Shown in pieces: positions 17,235 through 28,100 of a DNA stretch of 64,000 bases. The position numbers and the translations under genes were made by a program. The notes under the pieces were generated by a model. That model ran no database searches. It was not told where the DNA came from and saw only the letters and a program-made list of their open reading frames with translations. The stretch comes from Chryseolinea serpens (GTDB lineage Bacteria; Bacteroidota; Bacteroidia; Cytophagales; Cyclobacteriaceae). The stretch covers positions 1-64,000 of the forward strand of contig NZ_FQWQ01000007.1 of the NCBI RefSeq assembly GCF_900129725.1. Direction: 5' to 3'. Within the stretch, counting starts at the first letter, position 1; each line of letters opens with the position of its first letter.

Positions 17235-20200
17235 GTGAAAAAAACACCTACCCTAACCGCATGGTGCCATGTATTGCTGGCACTGTTGTCGACTACTTCG
17301 TTTGCACAGCAAGCGCCTCCTATCATCAATACCTTAAAGGTTATTCCGCCGTCGCCTACAGCGGCTTCATTGGGACGCTATGGCGATGTTCCGATCAGTT
17401 ATTATACAGGGGGCGCAAACGTGAGCATTCCGCTGTACGAAATCAAAACCAAAGATCACACACTGGCGATCAAGCTGGATTATTCTTCCAATGGCTTCAA
17501 GGTAGCCGAGGATGCTTCGTGGGCGGGATTGGGGTGGTCATTGTTTGCTGGGGGCGTTATCACCCGTACGGTAAAAGGTCTTGATGACCTCAATGGGTTT
17601 TACAGGGCGCCGCTTTTTCCTGCGTCGTGGGATGCGCCTTACCCCAGCCAGGAGTGGAACGACCTGCTCGACCGGATGCGGTCTATTGCGGATGGCCAGG
17701 AGGACTCAGAACCGGATATTTTTTCATACAATTTTGGAAATTATACCGGTAAATTCCTGATCGATAAAGAAGCGGGGGGAAATACTGCGCGGGGAGGAAA
17801 TGTAGTCAAGGCCAAGAGTAACAATCTGCGGATCGAGTATAAGTATGACGAAAATGTTCAACTTTATTTCCTGGCGACGGATGATCGCGGTATAAAATAT
17901 TTTTTTAACCGGCAGGAGCTGACTGTAAATTACGACGCCCACGTTCCGGGCTACTACGGAACGACTACGTCTCTCCCCAACTTGAACGATGCCGGGATCA
18001 TTGCCGGTCTGCAGGGGCATTATAACAGCCAGGTAATTTCGAGCTGGTATCTTACCAAAATTGAATCTCCATCGGGCGAAACGATCGACTTCGAGTATAA
18101 TACGAGCCCGTTTTCGGGACTAAGCCCGGTAAGTTTTTATGAGGAGCAGTTCATTTCACTTCCCGGCATGGTCGGCAACGGCGTACAATCTAACTATCAT
18201 ATTTCAAGGGAGATGCACTACCAGTATTTCCTGAAGAAGATCCGGTTCCAGAACGGATATATTTTGTTCAATAACCCGGCTACGGTGGCTGCTGCAGAGA
18301 CTGCACGAGCCGATATCGAAATCCCCGCCGGGGTCACCGGGCCCACCAAACTCAGGAGCATGGAGGTGTATGACAACGCGTCGGTTCTTAAAAAGAAATT
18401 TATTTTCGACTATGGATATTTCAATGCATCACCGACCCCCGATTTTAACAGCAGACTGAGACTGGACAAGGTAACGGAATATGGTGCTGACGGTGCTACG
18501 GCCAAACCCGCCTATGTGTTTGACTATTTTAATAAAGACGATCAATTTCGTGAAAAGATATCCAAGGCGATCGACTGGTTCGGATTTTATAATGGCAAGA
18601 ACGCCAATGTCAATGTACTCCCCGAGATTACCGGACCGGATGGTTCTATTTATAAGGGAGCAGACCGTACGCCCAGCCTCGACTTGAATGATTATTTGCC
18701 GGGTGTATTGAAGGCTGTTACCTATCCTACCGGCGGTCGCTCTGAATTCCAGTACGAGCGGGCTACCTTTATCCAGGGTATCATTCCGCCGAAGCCGATC
18801 ACCGTTCAGCAAACCGCCTTTTATACCCACGTGTGGAGCAGCAGCGACGAGTGCCACAACAGCAGTGATGTGGATCTTTGCGTCGTGCCTTCCATATCGG
18901 ATCCGTACGTCTGGACGGTCACTCCCGAGGAAGCGGTCGCCTCGGCCTATCATGCAACCATCGAGTTTTCCGGAACACACGATTACTCCGTTGACAACGG
19001 GGGCGGTGAGGGGTATGAATCCTTCCCCGCACCGGACGCCAATGGCAATTGCAGCTCGGACCCGCTTACCACCTGCGGATTTCTCAGCAACATGGCATTT
19101 GTTCGACTGGAATATTGGAGTGATCCCAACGTGGATCTTACGGTTCCTAATCCGCCGGCACCGACCTCTACGGTCAATCTCAACGGCTGGCCTATGGGTG
19201 ACTGTCACTGCGGTCAATCCAACATTACCCTGAACCCGGGAAAATACCGGATCGTCGTTCCACCCAACACCATCAGCCGGGGTATGTCTTTTGATGCTAC
19301 GCTTTCTTACCGGGGATTTACACCGCAAGAAATAAATTTAAGCGCTGCGGGCATCCGCGTGAAGAGCGTTGCGAACTATAACGGCACGGAGAAAACATCC
19401 TTCAAACAATTTGTCTATACCGACGATGGAACGACTGCCGGATCGTCCACGGGCAATCTGCTCAACCCCCCGGTAATTTCGGCCATCGTGCCGGCTGTCG
19501 TATTTATAATGAATGCCGGTAATAACGGTGTCGAATATACCAACCCGACGTTCACCCAGATGCTCATGCGAAGCTCGGCTTCTCAGGTGGCACCGGACTT
19601 TGTTTCCGGTAGTTCTCTGCTGGGCCATACTAAAGTTACCGAGATCTTCGGGGAACAGGGAGAAGGCGGAAAGATCGAATATAATTATAAAAACTACGCA
19701 CAAGTTGCGTCAACGTACCCCGGGTTGCCGGGATACAGCAGCCCCGAGAACGGACAACTCGAGTCGGTCCTCTATATCGATAAGAACGGGACGACGATAA
19801 AGCGTATCGACAATGTGTATACCGAGTTGGGAACTTCTTCTGTCGATGCGCTGAAGGTGGTGAGCAGGATCCGCAACCCGGATTTCTGGCAGACCGCTTC
19901 CGCTGATGTGTACTTTTATTCCATGCCGTATCAGAATACATCCTCCTGGTGGGAACTCACGCAGCGAAAGGAAACCGAGTACGCCGGTGGCGTGGCAAAC
20001 ACAGTAACAACGGCTTACACGTATGGTAACAGTGGGCATAAACTGATCACGCAGGAAGAAAGAAATCAAAGCGATGGCAGCACGCTCCGCGTCACCTATC
20101 AGCGGCCCACCGACCAGCCGAATTTTCAGTCCACGGAGGCCTACGCCAAGATGGATGAGCTTAACCAGATCGAGCCGGTTATCGAAGAGCATACCTTGTG

Positions 20201-21722
20201 GAAGCCGAAAGACGGTACCGGCTTCCAGGTCATCGACGGTCATTATGTGATCTACCAAAATGTGGCTGGTGACATTGTTTCGCCATCCGCAGTTTATGAA
20301 TTGCAAAAGACGCGGCCGGTCGATGAAGTTGACCTCGGATATGACGATTTTCAACTTGAGTTCGAGGTAGACCGTTATGATGAATCCAACGGCAACGTCC
20401 TGGAGTATCATGAAGCATACGACAGGCCACAGACTTTTGTGTGGGGATACGATGGCGCGTTGCTGGTGGCAGAAGCGAAGAACGCGCACGTCGACCAGAT
20501 TTTTGTAGAAGGTTTCGAGGAACAGCTCGGTGAAGCGTTCGCCGATGCATCGGGAAAGAACCTGGCCAGGAGCGGCCGCAAGGTCTGGCCTTCCGGCAGC
20601 TACACGATACCCGCCGCATTCAATCCACCGGCAGCGTATACCTATAGCATGAGCTACTGGTATTATGCCGATGGTGGCTGGAAATTCAGCGGTGAGGTTT
20701 CCTTCGACAGGAACATTGTTTCGTCCGGCACGAAGATCGACGATATCCGCGTGTTTCCCGAAGGCGCTGAGCTGATCACCTACACCCACGACCCGTTGAC
20801 CGGTGTTACCTCCGTTACCGATGCCAATGCCGTTTCGAGATTTTACACGTACGATGCCTTCAGCAGGCTGTCCGTGGTGAAGGACCACGAGGGTAACATC
20901 GAACGGCTGTTCGATTACAATTATGACACACAGACAAGACCCTTTAATTACATTGCTGTCAAGGAATCGTTGGTGGAGGGTATTACAACCGAGACCGACG
21001 CCGCTACCCGCACGATCGGGGACATTACAAAAACCAACCGGTTCTTCGACGGACTCGGAAGACCATCGCAGATCGTTTACCAGCAGGCTTCACCTGCACA
21101 TGACGACATTGTGCAGCCGATCGCGTATGACCTGCTGGGCAGAGAGGCGGTTCATTACCTGCCGTATGTACCGCCGCAATCGGATGGTTCCTACAAGAGT
21201 TCGAGCGTGAGCGCGGCGGGTGTATATCAAAATTCTCCTCACTATACGTTTTACACTCAGGCCAGCACCACGGTGGCGCGCGACACCAAGCCGTATGCAC
21301 AAACCATCTTTGAAGATTCGCCTCTGAACAGGGTATTGAAAACCGGTGCTCCCGGCGAAGCGTTCCAGCCGCAGGACGCAGAAGAGAATGATCATACCGT
21401 CAAGCAGCAATACCGGTTCAATACCGAAAACGAGGTGCTGCTGTTTCGCTATGACGATGTGAGAGATAAGATCAGCTACCAGGTTGAAAGCGCCACCGAA
21501 TACTATTTGCCGAATCAGCTGAAAGCGGTGGTGGCAACCGACGCGCATCACTACGAGCAGGTGGAGTTTACGGATACCTCCGGCAAGCTGATCCTCCGCA
21601 AAAAACAATACGGGCAGGAAGGCGCCACCAAGCTCTATGCCGAGACCTATTTTATTTACGACAACCTGGGCAATCTCATCACCGTGCTCTCGCCCGAAGC
21701 CGTCAAGCTGATCAAACATTAA
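17235..21722 (+). CDS. Giant secreted Rhs/YD-repeat protein (first of pair)
   Basis: About 1495 aa from GTG 17235 (KKTPTLTAWCHVLLALLSTT...FAQ signal peptide). The N-terminal part 'TAASLGRYGDVPISYYTGGA' with 'PLYEIKTKDHTLAIKLDYSS' is the Bacteroidota Rhs start domain. A long beta-rich middle follows. YD repeats begin around residue 1180 ('TYDAFSRLSVVKDHEGNIER'), and the protein ends after 'YFIYDNLGNLITVLSPEAVKL' without an Rhs core or toxin tip. It therefore looks like one part of a split Rhs shell completed by the 3016-aa protein two genes downstream (TcB/TcC-like logic, inference). GC-rich compared with the 5' part of the window. Confidence 0.8.
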   Translation: MKKTPTLTAWCHVLLALLSTTSFAQQAPPIINTLKVIPPSPTAASLGRYGDVPISYYTGGANVSIPLYEIKTKDHTLAIKLDYSSNGFKVAEDASWAGLGWSLFAGGVITRTVKGLDDLNGFYRAPLFPASWDAPYPSQEWNDLLDRMRSIADGQEDSEPDIFSYNFGNYTGKFLIDKEAGGNTARGGNVVKAKSNNLRIEYKYDENVQLYFLATDDRGIKYFFNRQELTVNYDAHVPGYYGTTTSLPNLNDAGIIAGLQGHYNSQVISSWYLTKIESPSGETIDFEYNTSPFSGLSPVSFYEEQFISLPGMVGNGVQSNYHISREMHYQYFLKKIRFQNGYILFNNPATVAAAETARADIEIPAGVTGPTKLRSMEVYDNASVLKKKFIFDYGYFNASPTPDFNSRLRLDKVTEYGADGATAKPAYVFDYFNKDDQFREKISKAIDWFGFYNGKNANVNVLPEITGPDGSIYKGADRTPSLDLNDYLPGVLKAVTYPTGGRSEFQYERATFIQGIIPPKPITVQQTAFYTHVWSSSDECHNSSDVDLCVVPSISDPYVWTVTPEEAVASAYHATIEFSGTHDYSVDNGGGEGYESFPAPDANGNCSSDPLTTCGFLSNMAFVRLEYWSDPNVDLTVPNPPAPTSTVNLNGWPMGDCHCGQSNITLNPGKYRIVVPPNTISRGMSFDATLSYRGFTPQEINLSAAGIRVKSVANYNGTEKTSFKQFVYTDDGTTAGSSTGNLLNPPVISAIVPAVVFIMNAGNNGVEYTNPTFTQMLMRSSASQVAPDFVSGSSLLGHTKVTEIFGEQGEGGKIEYNYKNYAQVASTYPGLPGYSSPENGQLESVLYIDKNGTTIKRIDNVYTELGTSSVDALKVVSRIRNPDFWQTASADVYFYSMPYQNTSSWWELTQRKETEYAGGVANTVTTAYTYGNSGHKLITQEERNQSDGSTLRVTYQRPTDQPNFQSTEAYAKMDELNQIEPVIEEHTLWKPKDGTGFQVIDGHYVIYQNVAGDIVSPSAVYELQKTRPVDEVDLGYDDFQLEFEVDRYDESNGNVLEYHEAYDRPQTFVWGYDGALLVAEAKNAHVDQIFVEGFEEQLGEAFADASGKNLARSGRKVWPSGSYTIPAAFNPPAAYTYSMSYWYYADGGWKFSGEVSFDRNIVSSGTKIDDIRVFPEGAELITYTHDPLTGVTSVTDANAVSRFYTYDAFSRLSVVKDHEGNIERLFDYNYDTQTRPFNYIAVKESLVEGITTETDAATRTIGDITKTNRFFDGLGRPSQIVYQQASPAHDDIVQPIAYDLLGREAVHYLPYVPPQSDGSYKSSSVSAAGVYQNSPHYTFYTQASTTVARDTKPYAQTIFEDSPLNRVLKTGAPGEAFQPQDAEENDHTVKQQYRFNTENEVLLFRYDDVRDKISYQVESATEYYLPNQLKAVVATDAHHYEQVEFTDTSGKLILRKKQYGQEGATKLYAETYFIYDNLGNLITVLSPEAVKLIKH

Positions 21723-21732
21723 AAGACCTTTT

Positions 21733-22143
21733 ATGATGAAACCTGTTACCATCGCTCTGGCGATCTTCCTGGGCGTGTGTGCCGATGCCTACGCTCAGAA
21801 CGTTCTTACCCGCGACATTCAATGGAACGTCTCCAAAACATTCAATGCCCAGGATAGCACATGGAAGGAGGAGCCGGCCGTTTTTATCTCGTATGGAAAG
21901 ACCCAGCTTGAGTGGAGAGACGCTCAGGGCGCGCCTATCCAGTCGTTTAAAGTAATCGATGCTGTCGGCGAGTGGACCAACGCGCGCGAGGATGGCTTTG
22001 TTCAATACGAAATTACCGATGCGCAGTATAGCGGCACGGTTTCCATCCGCAGAGAGGAAAAAGAGGTCACGATCCGGATCACGATAGCCTCGGACCCTGA
22101 GGCCTCCTACGAATTGACCATAAAGAACCACAAGACCCTATAA
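21733..22143 (+). CDS. Small secreted protein between the two Rhs genes
   Basis: Protein of 136 aa with a signal peptide (MMKPVTIALAIFLGVCADAYAQ). The mature part is all-beta in pattern ('TQLEWRDAQGAPIQSFKVID', 'VTIRITIASDPEASYELTIK'). I do not recognise the family. It starts 10 bases after the first Rhs gene and ends 11 bases before the second, so the three are one operon. A role in assembly or surface attachment of the Rhs pair is a guess from position. Confidence 0.65.
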   Translation: MMKPVTIALAIFLGVCADAYAQNVLTRDIQWNVSKTFNAQDSTWKEEPAVFISYGKTQLEWRDAQGAPIQSFKVIDAVGEWTNAREDGFVQYEITDAQYSGTVSIRREEKEVTIRITIASDPEASYELTIKNHKTL

Positions 22144-22154
22144 CCCGTTTTCAC

Positions 22155-25100
22155 ATGAAATGTCTCATCGCTGCCGTTGCATCCGGATGGCTCCTGGCCT
22201 TGCTGCTTAGCATAAGTTCGACCGCGTACGCTCAAACCAACAGCGTTCCCGATGCGGTCGAGTTCCAGGTGCTGAAGAATATTTACGATAGTCTGGCCGG
22301 TTCGGGCTGGACCATCAAAACCAACTGGCCGGCTACCGGCAGCTGGCCCGCAGCGGCAGAAAGCAGTACGTTTGGAACCTGGTATGGTGTAACGGTAACC
22401 GACGGCGACATCAGCGGCATTGCATTAAACGGTAATTTGCTGACCGGCACGTTGCCGCGGTCGCTCAGTCAACTCACCAGGCTCCGCTCTCTGAATCTCT
22501 CCAACAACCAGGTGAGCGGAAGTATTCCTTCCACGTTCAGGCTGCTCGTTAACCTCCAGGATCTGCTCCTGGCAACGAACCAGCTGGCGGGTGCATTACC
22601 GGCTTCTTTTTCACAACTCACGGCCCTGAAACAGCTCGACCTGGGCAATAATTTGTTAACCGGCAGCTTCGTGATGGGCACGTGGCCCTCCATAAACAGG
22701 ATTGTTCTGGATAACAATCAATTCAGCGGCGCATTTCCGTCGCAGGTATCCTCGGCGGCGGCGCTCACGTATTTGAGTGCCAATAATAACAGCTTCACGT
22801 CATTGCCGGCCGCCTTGCTTACGGCGCCTGTGCTCACCACCTGCTCGTTTACCAACAATGCGCTCACGGTCATCCCTGATTTTGGAACCTATCCCAACAA
22901 AGCGAATCTCACGCTGAATCTTGCCAGTAACAAACTTGATTTCGGAAGCCTGGAGCTCGTTGTTAACCGGGGTATTCAGTCGGTTGCGTACAATCCGCAG
23001 AAGGAGCTCGACAACACCAGTGCGATCAACGTAGCGCCTGGGGGTGTTTTGAAAATGCAGGCCAGAAGTGCCGGGGCCAATGGCTCGGTGGTTTGGGAAA
23101 GGAAACTGGATGGCGGTACGGTGTGGAGCTCCATCAACGCTCTGAATCAGGACGCGACGCAGCAGACGCTGAACCTGCCGAATTTTTCGCAAAGCGATAA
23201 AGGCTACTACCGTTATAAGCTGACCAACACCGCGATTAATGGTGTTACCATTTATTCGGTTACCGCGACGGTCAGGACGGGGCTCGATGTAGTGTGGAAC
23301 GGGCAGGCCAACGTAACCAGCAGTGGAGCCGATGTGGTCAAGACCACAGCCGCGGGCTGGAACAGTGCAGGCGCCATCGCTGAAAATATTTTGCCCGCTG
23401 GCCAGGCGGGTTGGATCGAATTTCTGATCAGCCCCCAGGCCACCGCGCAAAATTACGTGGTAGGCTTTTCTACGACCACCACCTATACCCGGGCCAGCCT
23501 CAACTATGGCATCGAGATCAACGCGCTGTCCGGCAACAAAGTGTTTATCCATGAATTGAACGAAGCCGGCATCGAGCTGGGTACATGGGCCCCGGGTGAC
23601 TATTTCCGCATCGAGCGTTCGGGTACTTCTATCATCTACTCCAGGAACGGTGTACAGATCCGGAGCGTAACGGCCAGTACGGCGGAGCTGAAAAGCAAGG
23701 TCGTGCTGTATAGCGGCCAGTCGCCGATGACGACATCTTCCTTCTGGATCCCCGCTTCGCGCGGCGTGGTGCCCGATGCGTGGGAGTTTGCTGCACTGAA
23801 AGATTTCTTTACAAGCCTCGGCGGCTCTACGTGGACCAAGAAGACCGGCTGGCCCACGACCAGTTGGGTCGCCAACATCACCGCGGCCCAGATGGACGCG
23901 TGGTATGGCATTGTGGTGGAGAGTGGCGACATAACCGGGTTGTCGTTCGTGCAAAACAACCTCACCGGGCAGATCCCCGCCAGCCTATCCAGGCTGACGA
24001 TGATGAAGGCGATAGACCTGCGGATCAATAAGATCGGAGGGGTTATTCCCGCCACGATCACGTCGCTGGCAAACTTGAAGGATTTGAGATTGTACGATAA
24101 CCTGATCACGGGAACCATACCTGAAGATATCGGTCGCCTGACGAACCTGGAATACCTTACCGTTGCTAAGAACAACCTTACCGGTCATGTTCCGGCCAGC
24201 ATCGGCCAGCTCACGAAGCTGTACTGGCTGGGCCTTTACCTCAATAGCGACCTGGGGGGACCGTTGCCTACCGAATTTTATAACCTCATCAATTTAACGG
24301 ACCTCTACATTTACGATACGCAAATCGAAGGCGAGCTGTTGCCGCAGATCGGGAACCTGTCGAAGCTGAGGATCTTTTACGGATACCGCAACAAATGGAG
24401 CGGGCCCTTACCGGAGGCGTTGGGTTCTATCGCGACCCTGGAGGAGCTTTACTTATTCAGCAATTCGTTCACGGGCGAGGTACCGGCGAGTTGGCGCAAT
24501 CTTCAGAAGCTAAGATATATCTGGCTGCACTGGACCTCCATTAATGGCTTGGTGCCGGAATGGTTCAGCGAGATCAAGCCCCTGGTGAGCCTGGCCATCG
24601 GTGATACGAAGATGAGCGGCGTTATTCCGCCGTCATACGGCACGCTCCCCAACCTGAAGGAACTTTATCTCGAGCGGCTGGACCTTACCGGAACCATACC
24701 CGAGGAGCTCCAGGCCCTGACCAAGCTCACCATTGTCGACCTGAAGTTCACCAGCCTCAAGGGCGACATCCCCGCATGGCTGATGAACAGGTCCACACTC
24801 AAAGAGTTCCGGCTGAACGACGCCAAATTTACGGGGCTGCCTGATTTTTCGGCGCGTACCGACAAGGCTTCGCTCATCATCTACATCCAGAACAACGAGA
24901 TCCCTGTGCGGCAGATCGAGCCGTATTTCACGGCCGCGGGTAAACACCCGTTCAAGGCATTTACCTATGGCCCACAGCGGAGTACCATCGAGCAGCAACT
25001 AACCGTTGCGCCGGGCGCGGTGCTGAAGCTCGTGGCGCCCGATGGCGGGGTACACGGCGTTTACGCGTGGGAAAAATTTACAGGCGGTGCCTGGGTAAAC

Positions 25101-28100
25101 GTTGGCGCCTCCAGCCAGAATGCCGACCCGAAGATTTTCGAGCTGGCAGACATGAACGAAGACAAGACTGGCACCTACCGGTATACCGTTACCAATTCAT
25201 GGCTTCCCGATATCCGGTTCGAATCGGGCGAACTTCATGTTCAGCTTTTCGATGCGCTGCAGACCGGCATCGACAATCTTTCCTACCAATACCGGTATGA
25301 CGCAAAGAAAAGGGTGATCAAAAAGAAAATTCCTGGCAGCGATTGGGTGTACTATGTATACGATGCGCGCGACCGGGTCGTGCTGAGCCAGGATGGTAAC
25401 CAGCGTGCACGGATCGTTCCCGAATGGACGTTCACCAAATACGATGCACGCAACCGCCCGGTGCTGAGCGGTATCTACAAAGATGCCAACGCCCTGTCGC
25501 TGGAGCAAATGCAGGAGCAGGTCGACGATTTCTACAGTTCCCGCGGATACGAGAGCGCCTTCGAGCAATTTACCGGGGTGGCAGGCGCTGCGCAGGGGTA
25601 TGACAACGCATCATTTCCCGTGATCACCGACCCCACCGCCGTTTATTCCGTCACCTACTACGACAACTACCGTTTCAAAAGCCTTCTTGCAAACGCGCAG
25701 GACTATGCCTATCGCAACAATGAGCTATCAGCTTCGCCGGGTCAGCGGGCGCAGGATGAATCGCCGCAGGGTCTTTTGTCCGGGCATACCACGGGCACAC
25801 GCGTCCGGAATTTCGAAACCGGCGACTGGCTTACGGAAGTGCTTTATTACGACGATCACTACCGCACCATTCAGCGGGTAGCGCAGCACCACCTGGGCGG
25901 CGCAGAGATCATCACCAACGTCTTCGACTTTCGCGGAAATGTGATCCGCACGCGCACCACCGTCACGAAAGGAGAAGCATCGACTTTCGTGATCCGGCGG
26001 TTCACCTACGATCATCATAACCGGTTGCTCCAAACCTGGCATGCCATAAACGGCGGAACGGATGTGCTGATCGCTGACAACACCTACAATGAGTTGGGCG
26101 AGCTTATTACCAAGAACCTTCATACGGTAGGGAACGAAGCGCCCAAACAAAGGGTGGATTACCGCTACAACATCCGGGGATGGATGACCCGCATCAACAA
26201 CAGCGATCTGTCAGATACCGAAGGCGGGCCTGCCGATCTGTTCGGGATCGAGTACGGATATTTTGAAAACCTCGGTATCGGCAATTACGTGCCGCGGTAT
26301 GATGGCACCACGTCGGCTGCCAAATGGAGCGCCGGAGTTTTGGCCTCCGATGCACTGACCCAGCGGTCGCACGTATATTATTACGACCCCCTCAACCGGA
26401 TGACGGCGTCGGAATATGCCCAACGCAACCAGAGCGACTGGAGTGTTACGCCGGCCTATGCCGAGCACGTTGAATTCGACCTGAACGGCAACATTGCTAC
26501 GCTGAAGCGTACCGACGCCACGGGGTCGCTCATGGACGACCTGCTCTTCGATAACGGCAGTGCCAGAACCCGTAGCAATCGCCTGCTGTCGGTTACCGAA
26601 CGAGGACAGGACAGTGAAGGATTCCTGGATGTTCACGAAACAGGCCTGGACTATGGGTACGATCGAAACGGTAACCTGAGTACCGACCTGAACAAGGGTA
26701 TCCGTGACGTGACCTACAACCCATACCTGAACCTGACGGAGACGGTTGAAAAAGAAACCGGCGAAAAAGTGGAGCACGTGTATACCGCCGGTGGGATCAA
26801 GCTGGGATACAAGATCTATGAGCCGGGCACGTCTACGGTTTCCAAGCGATATGATTATGTCGGTCCCCTGGTATATGAAAATGACACGTTGCGGTATATC
26901 CGTCACGAAGAAGGTAAGGTCGTGGTTCCTCTGCCGGGCGCAGCAGACGCCTCACTGGAGTATCAGTATGAGCTGAAAGATTTACAAGACAACATTCGCG
27001 TGACGTTCACCACGCAGGAGAAGACCACCGTGCAAAAAGCCACCATGGAAGACAACGGTCAGGCTGATGAAAGCAACCCGCGGGTTCGCGAAATGGAAGT
27101 GTTCAACGATCTTTTTGAAACCGAGGTCACGAACGTCAGCCAATGGCTCAACCACACCAGCTCGTCTATCGGCAATGCCATCTATCTCGATGGCTCGGCG
27201 AACCGCACGATCGGTCCCAATACGGCCCTTAAAATTTACCCTGGCGACAAAGTGGTGCTGGACGTTTACGGCAAGTTCGAGGTAGCGCAGTCGTATGACC
27301 GGCTCACCGTTGCCGAAATGCTGGCGCTGCTGGTTACGCCCATTCAATCGGCTGCGGCAAAGCTCGATGGCGCACCCCAGGCCATTTCGTCGGTGATCTC
27401 CGCGGGCCTTATGCCCTTGCTGGCCGACCCGAGGGGCGACGACAATGAGGCGCCCCCGGTATACCTCAACTACATTTTGTTCGACAACGATTTTAATGTG
27501 ATCGATCTCGGCTACGACCGCATCGATGCCTCGGCGGGGTTCGAGCCTTTCCAGGAGAATACGGTCGACTTCAGTGCCATGCACGTCGAAAAAGTATTTC
27601 ACACGTCAGGCTACGTATATGTTTACGTGAGCAACGAGAGCCCGGGCACGCGGGTGTGGATGGATGACCTCACCATCACCTATACGCCATCCCCCGTGCT
27701 TCAGTCGGAAGACTATTACGCCATGGGTTTGTCGATGACCGGCACAGCCTTCGAGCGTGGCAATGAGGCCTACAAAGGCCAGGTGGTTACCGACGGCATA
27801 GGGGTTAAAGATCTTGGATTCCGCCAATACGATCCGGCGCTCGGCAGGTTCCAGGCGGTCGATCCCCTGGGCGAGTTGCATTTCGATCACAGCCCGTATC
27901 AGTACGCCGACAACAACCCGCTGCATGCCGATGTGCTCGGCCTCGATCCGCCATGGGATATGCTGAGCAAGTTATGGAAGTCCTTTTTCGTGAAGCGAAA
28001 ATCGAACGGACAAACGCTTCGGGTTTGGAGTGGTAACAAACCACCACGGTCGGCACGCCGGACCGGCGGATCGTCCAACACAAAACCGCCGAAGACTCCA

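Noticed and set aside
19710-20888. 392-codon minus-strand frame inside the first Rhs gene, and similar long antisense frames throughout 17-31 kb
   Set aside because: GC-rich coding DNA leaves long open antisense frames; these show no signal peptide, start context or family motif, and the plus-strand Rhs reading is clear.
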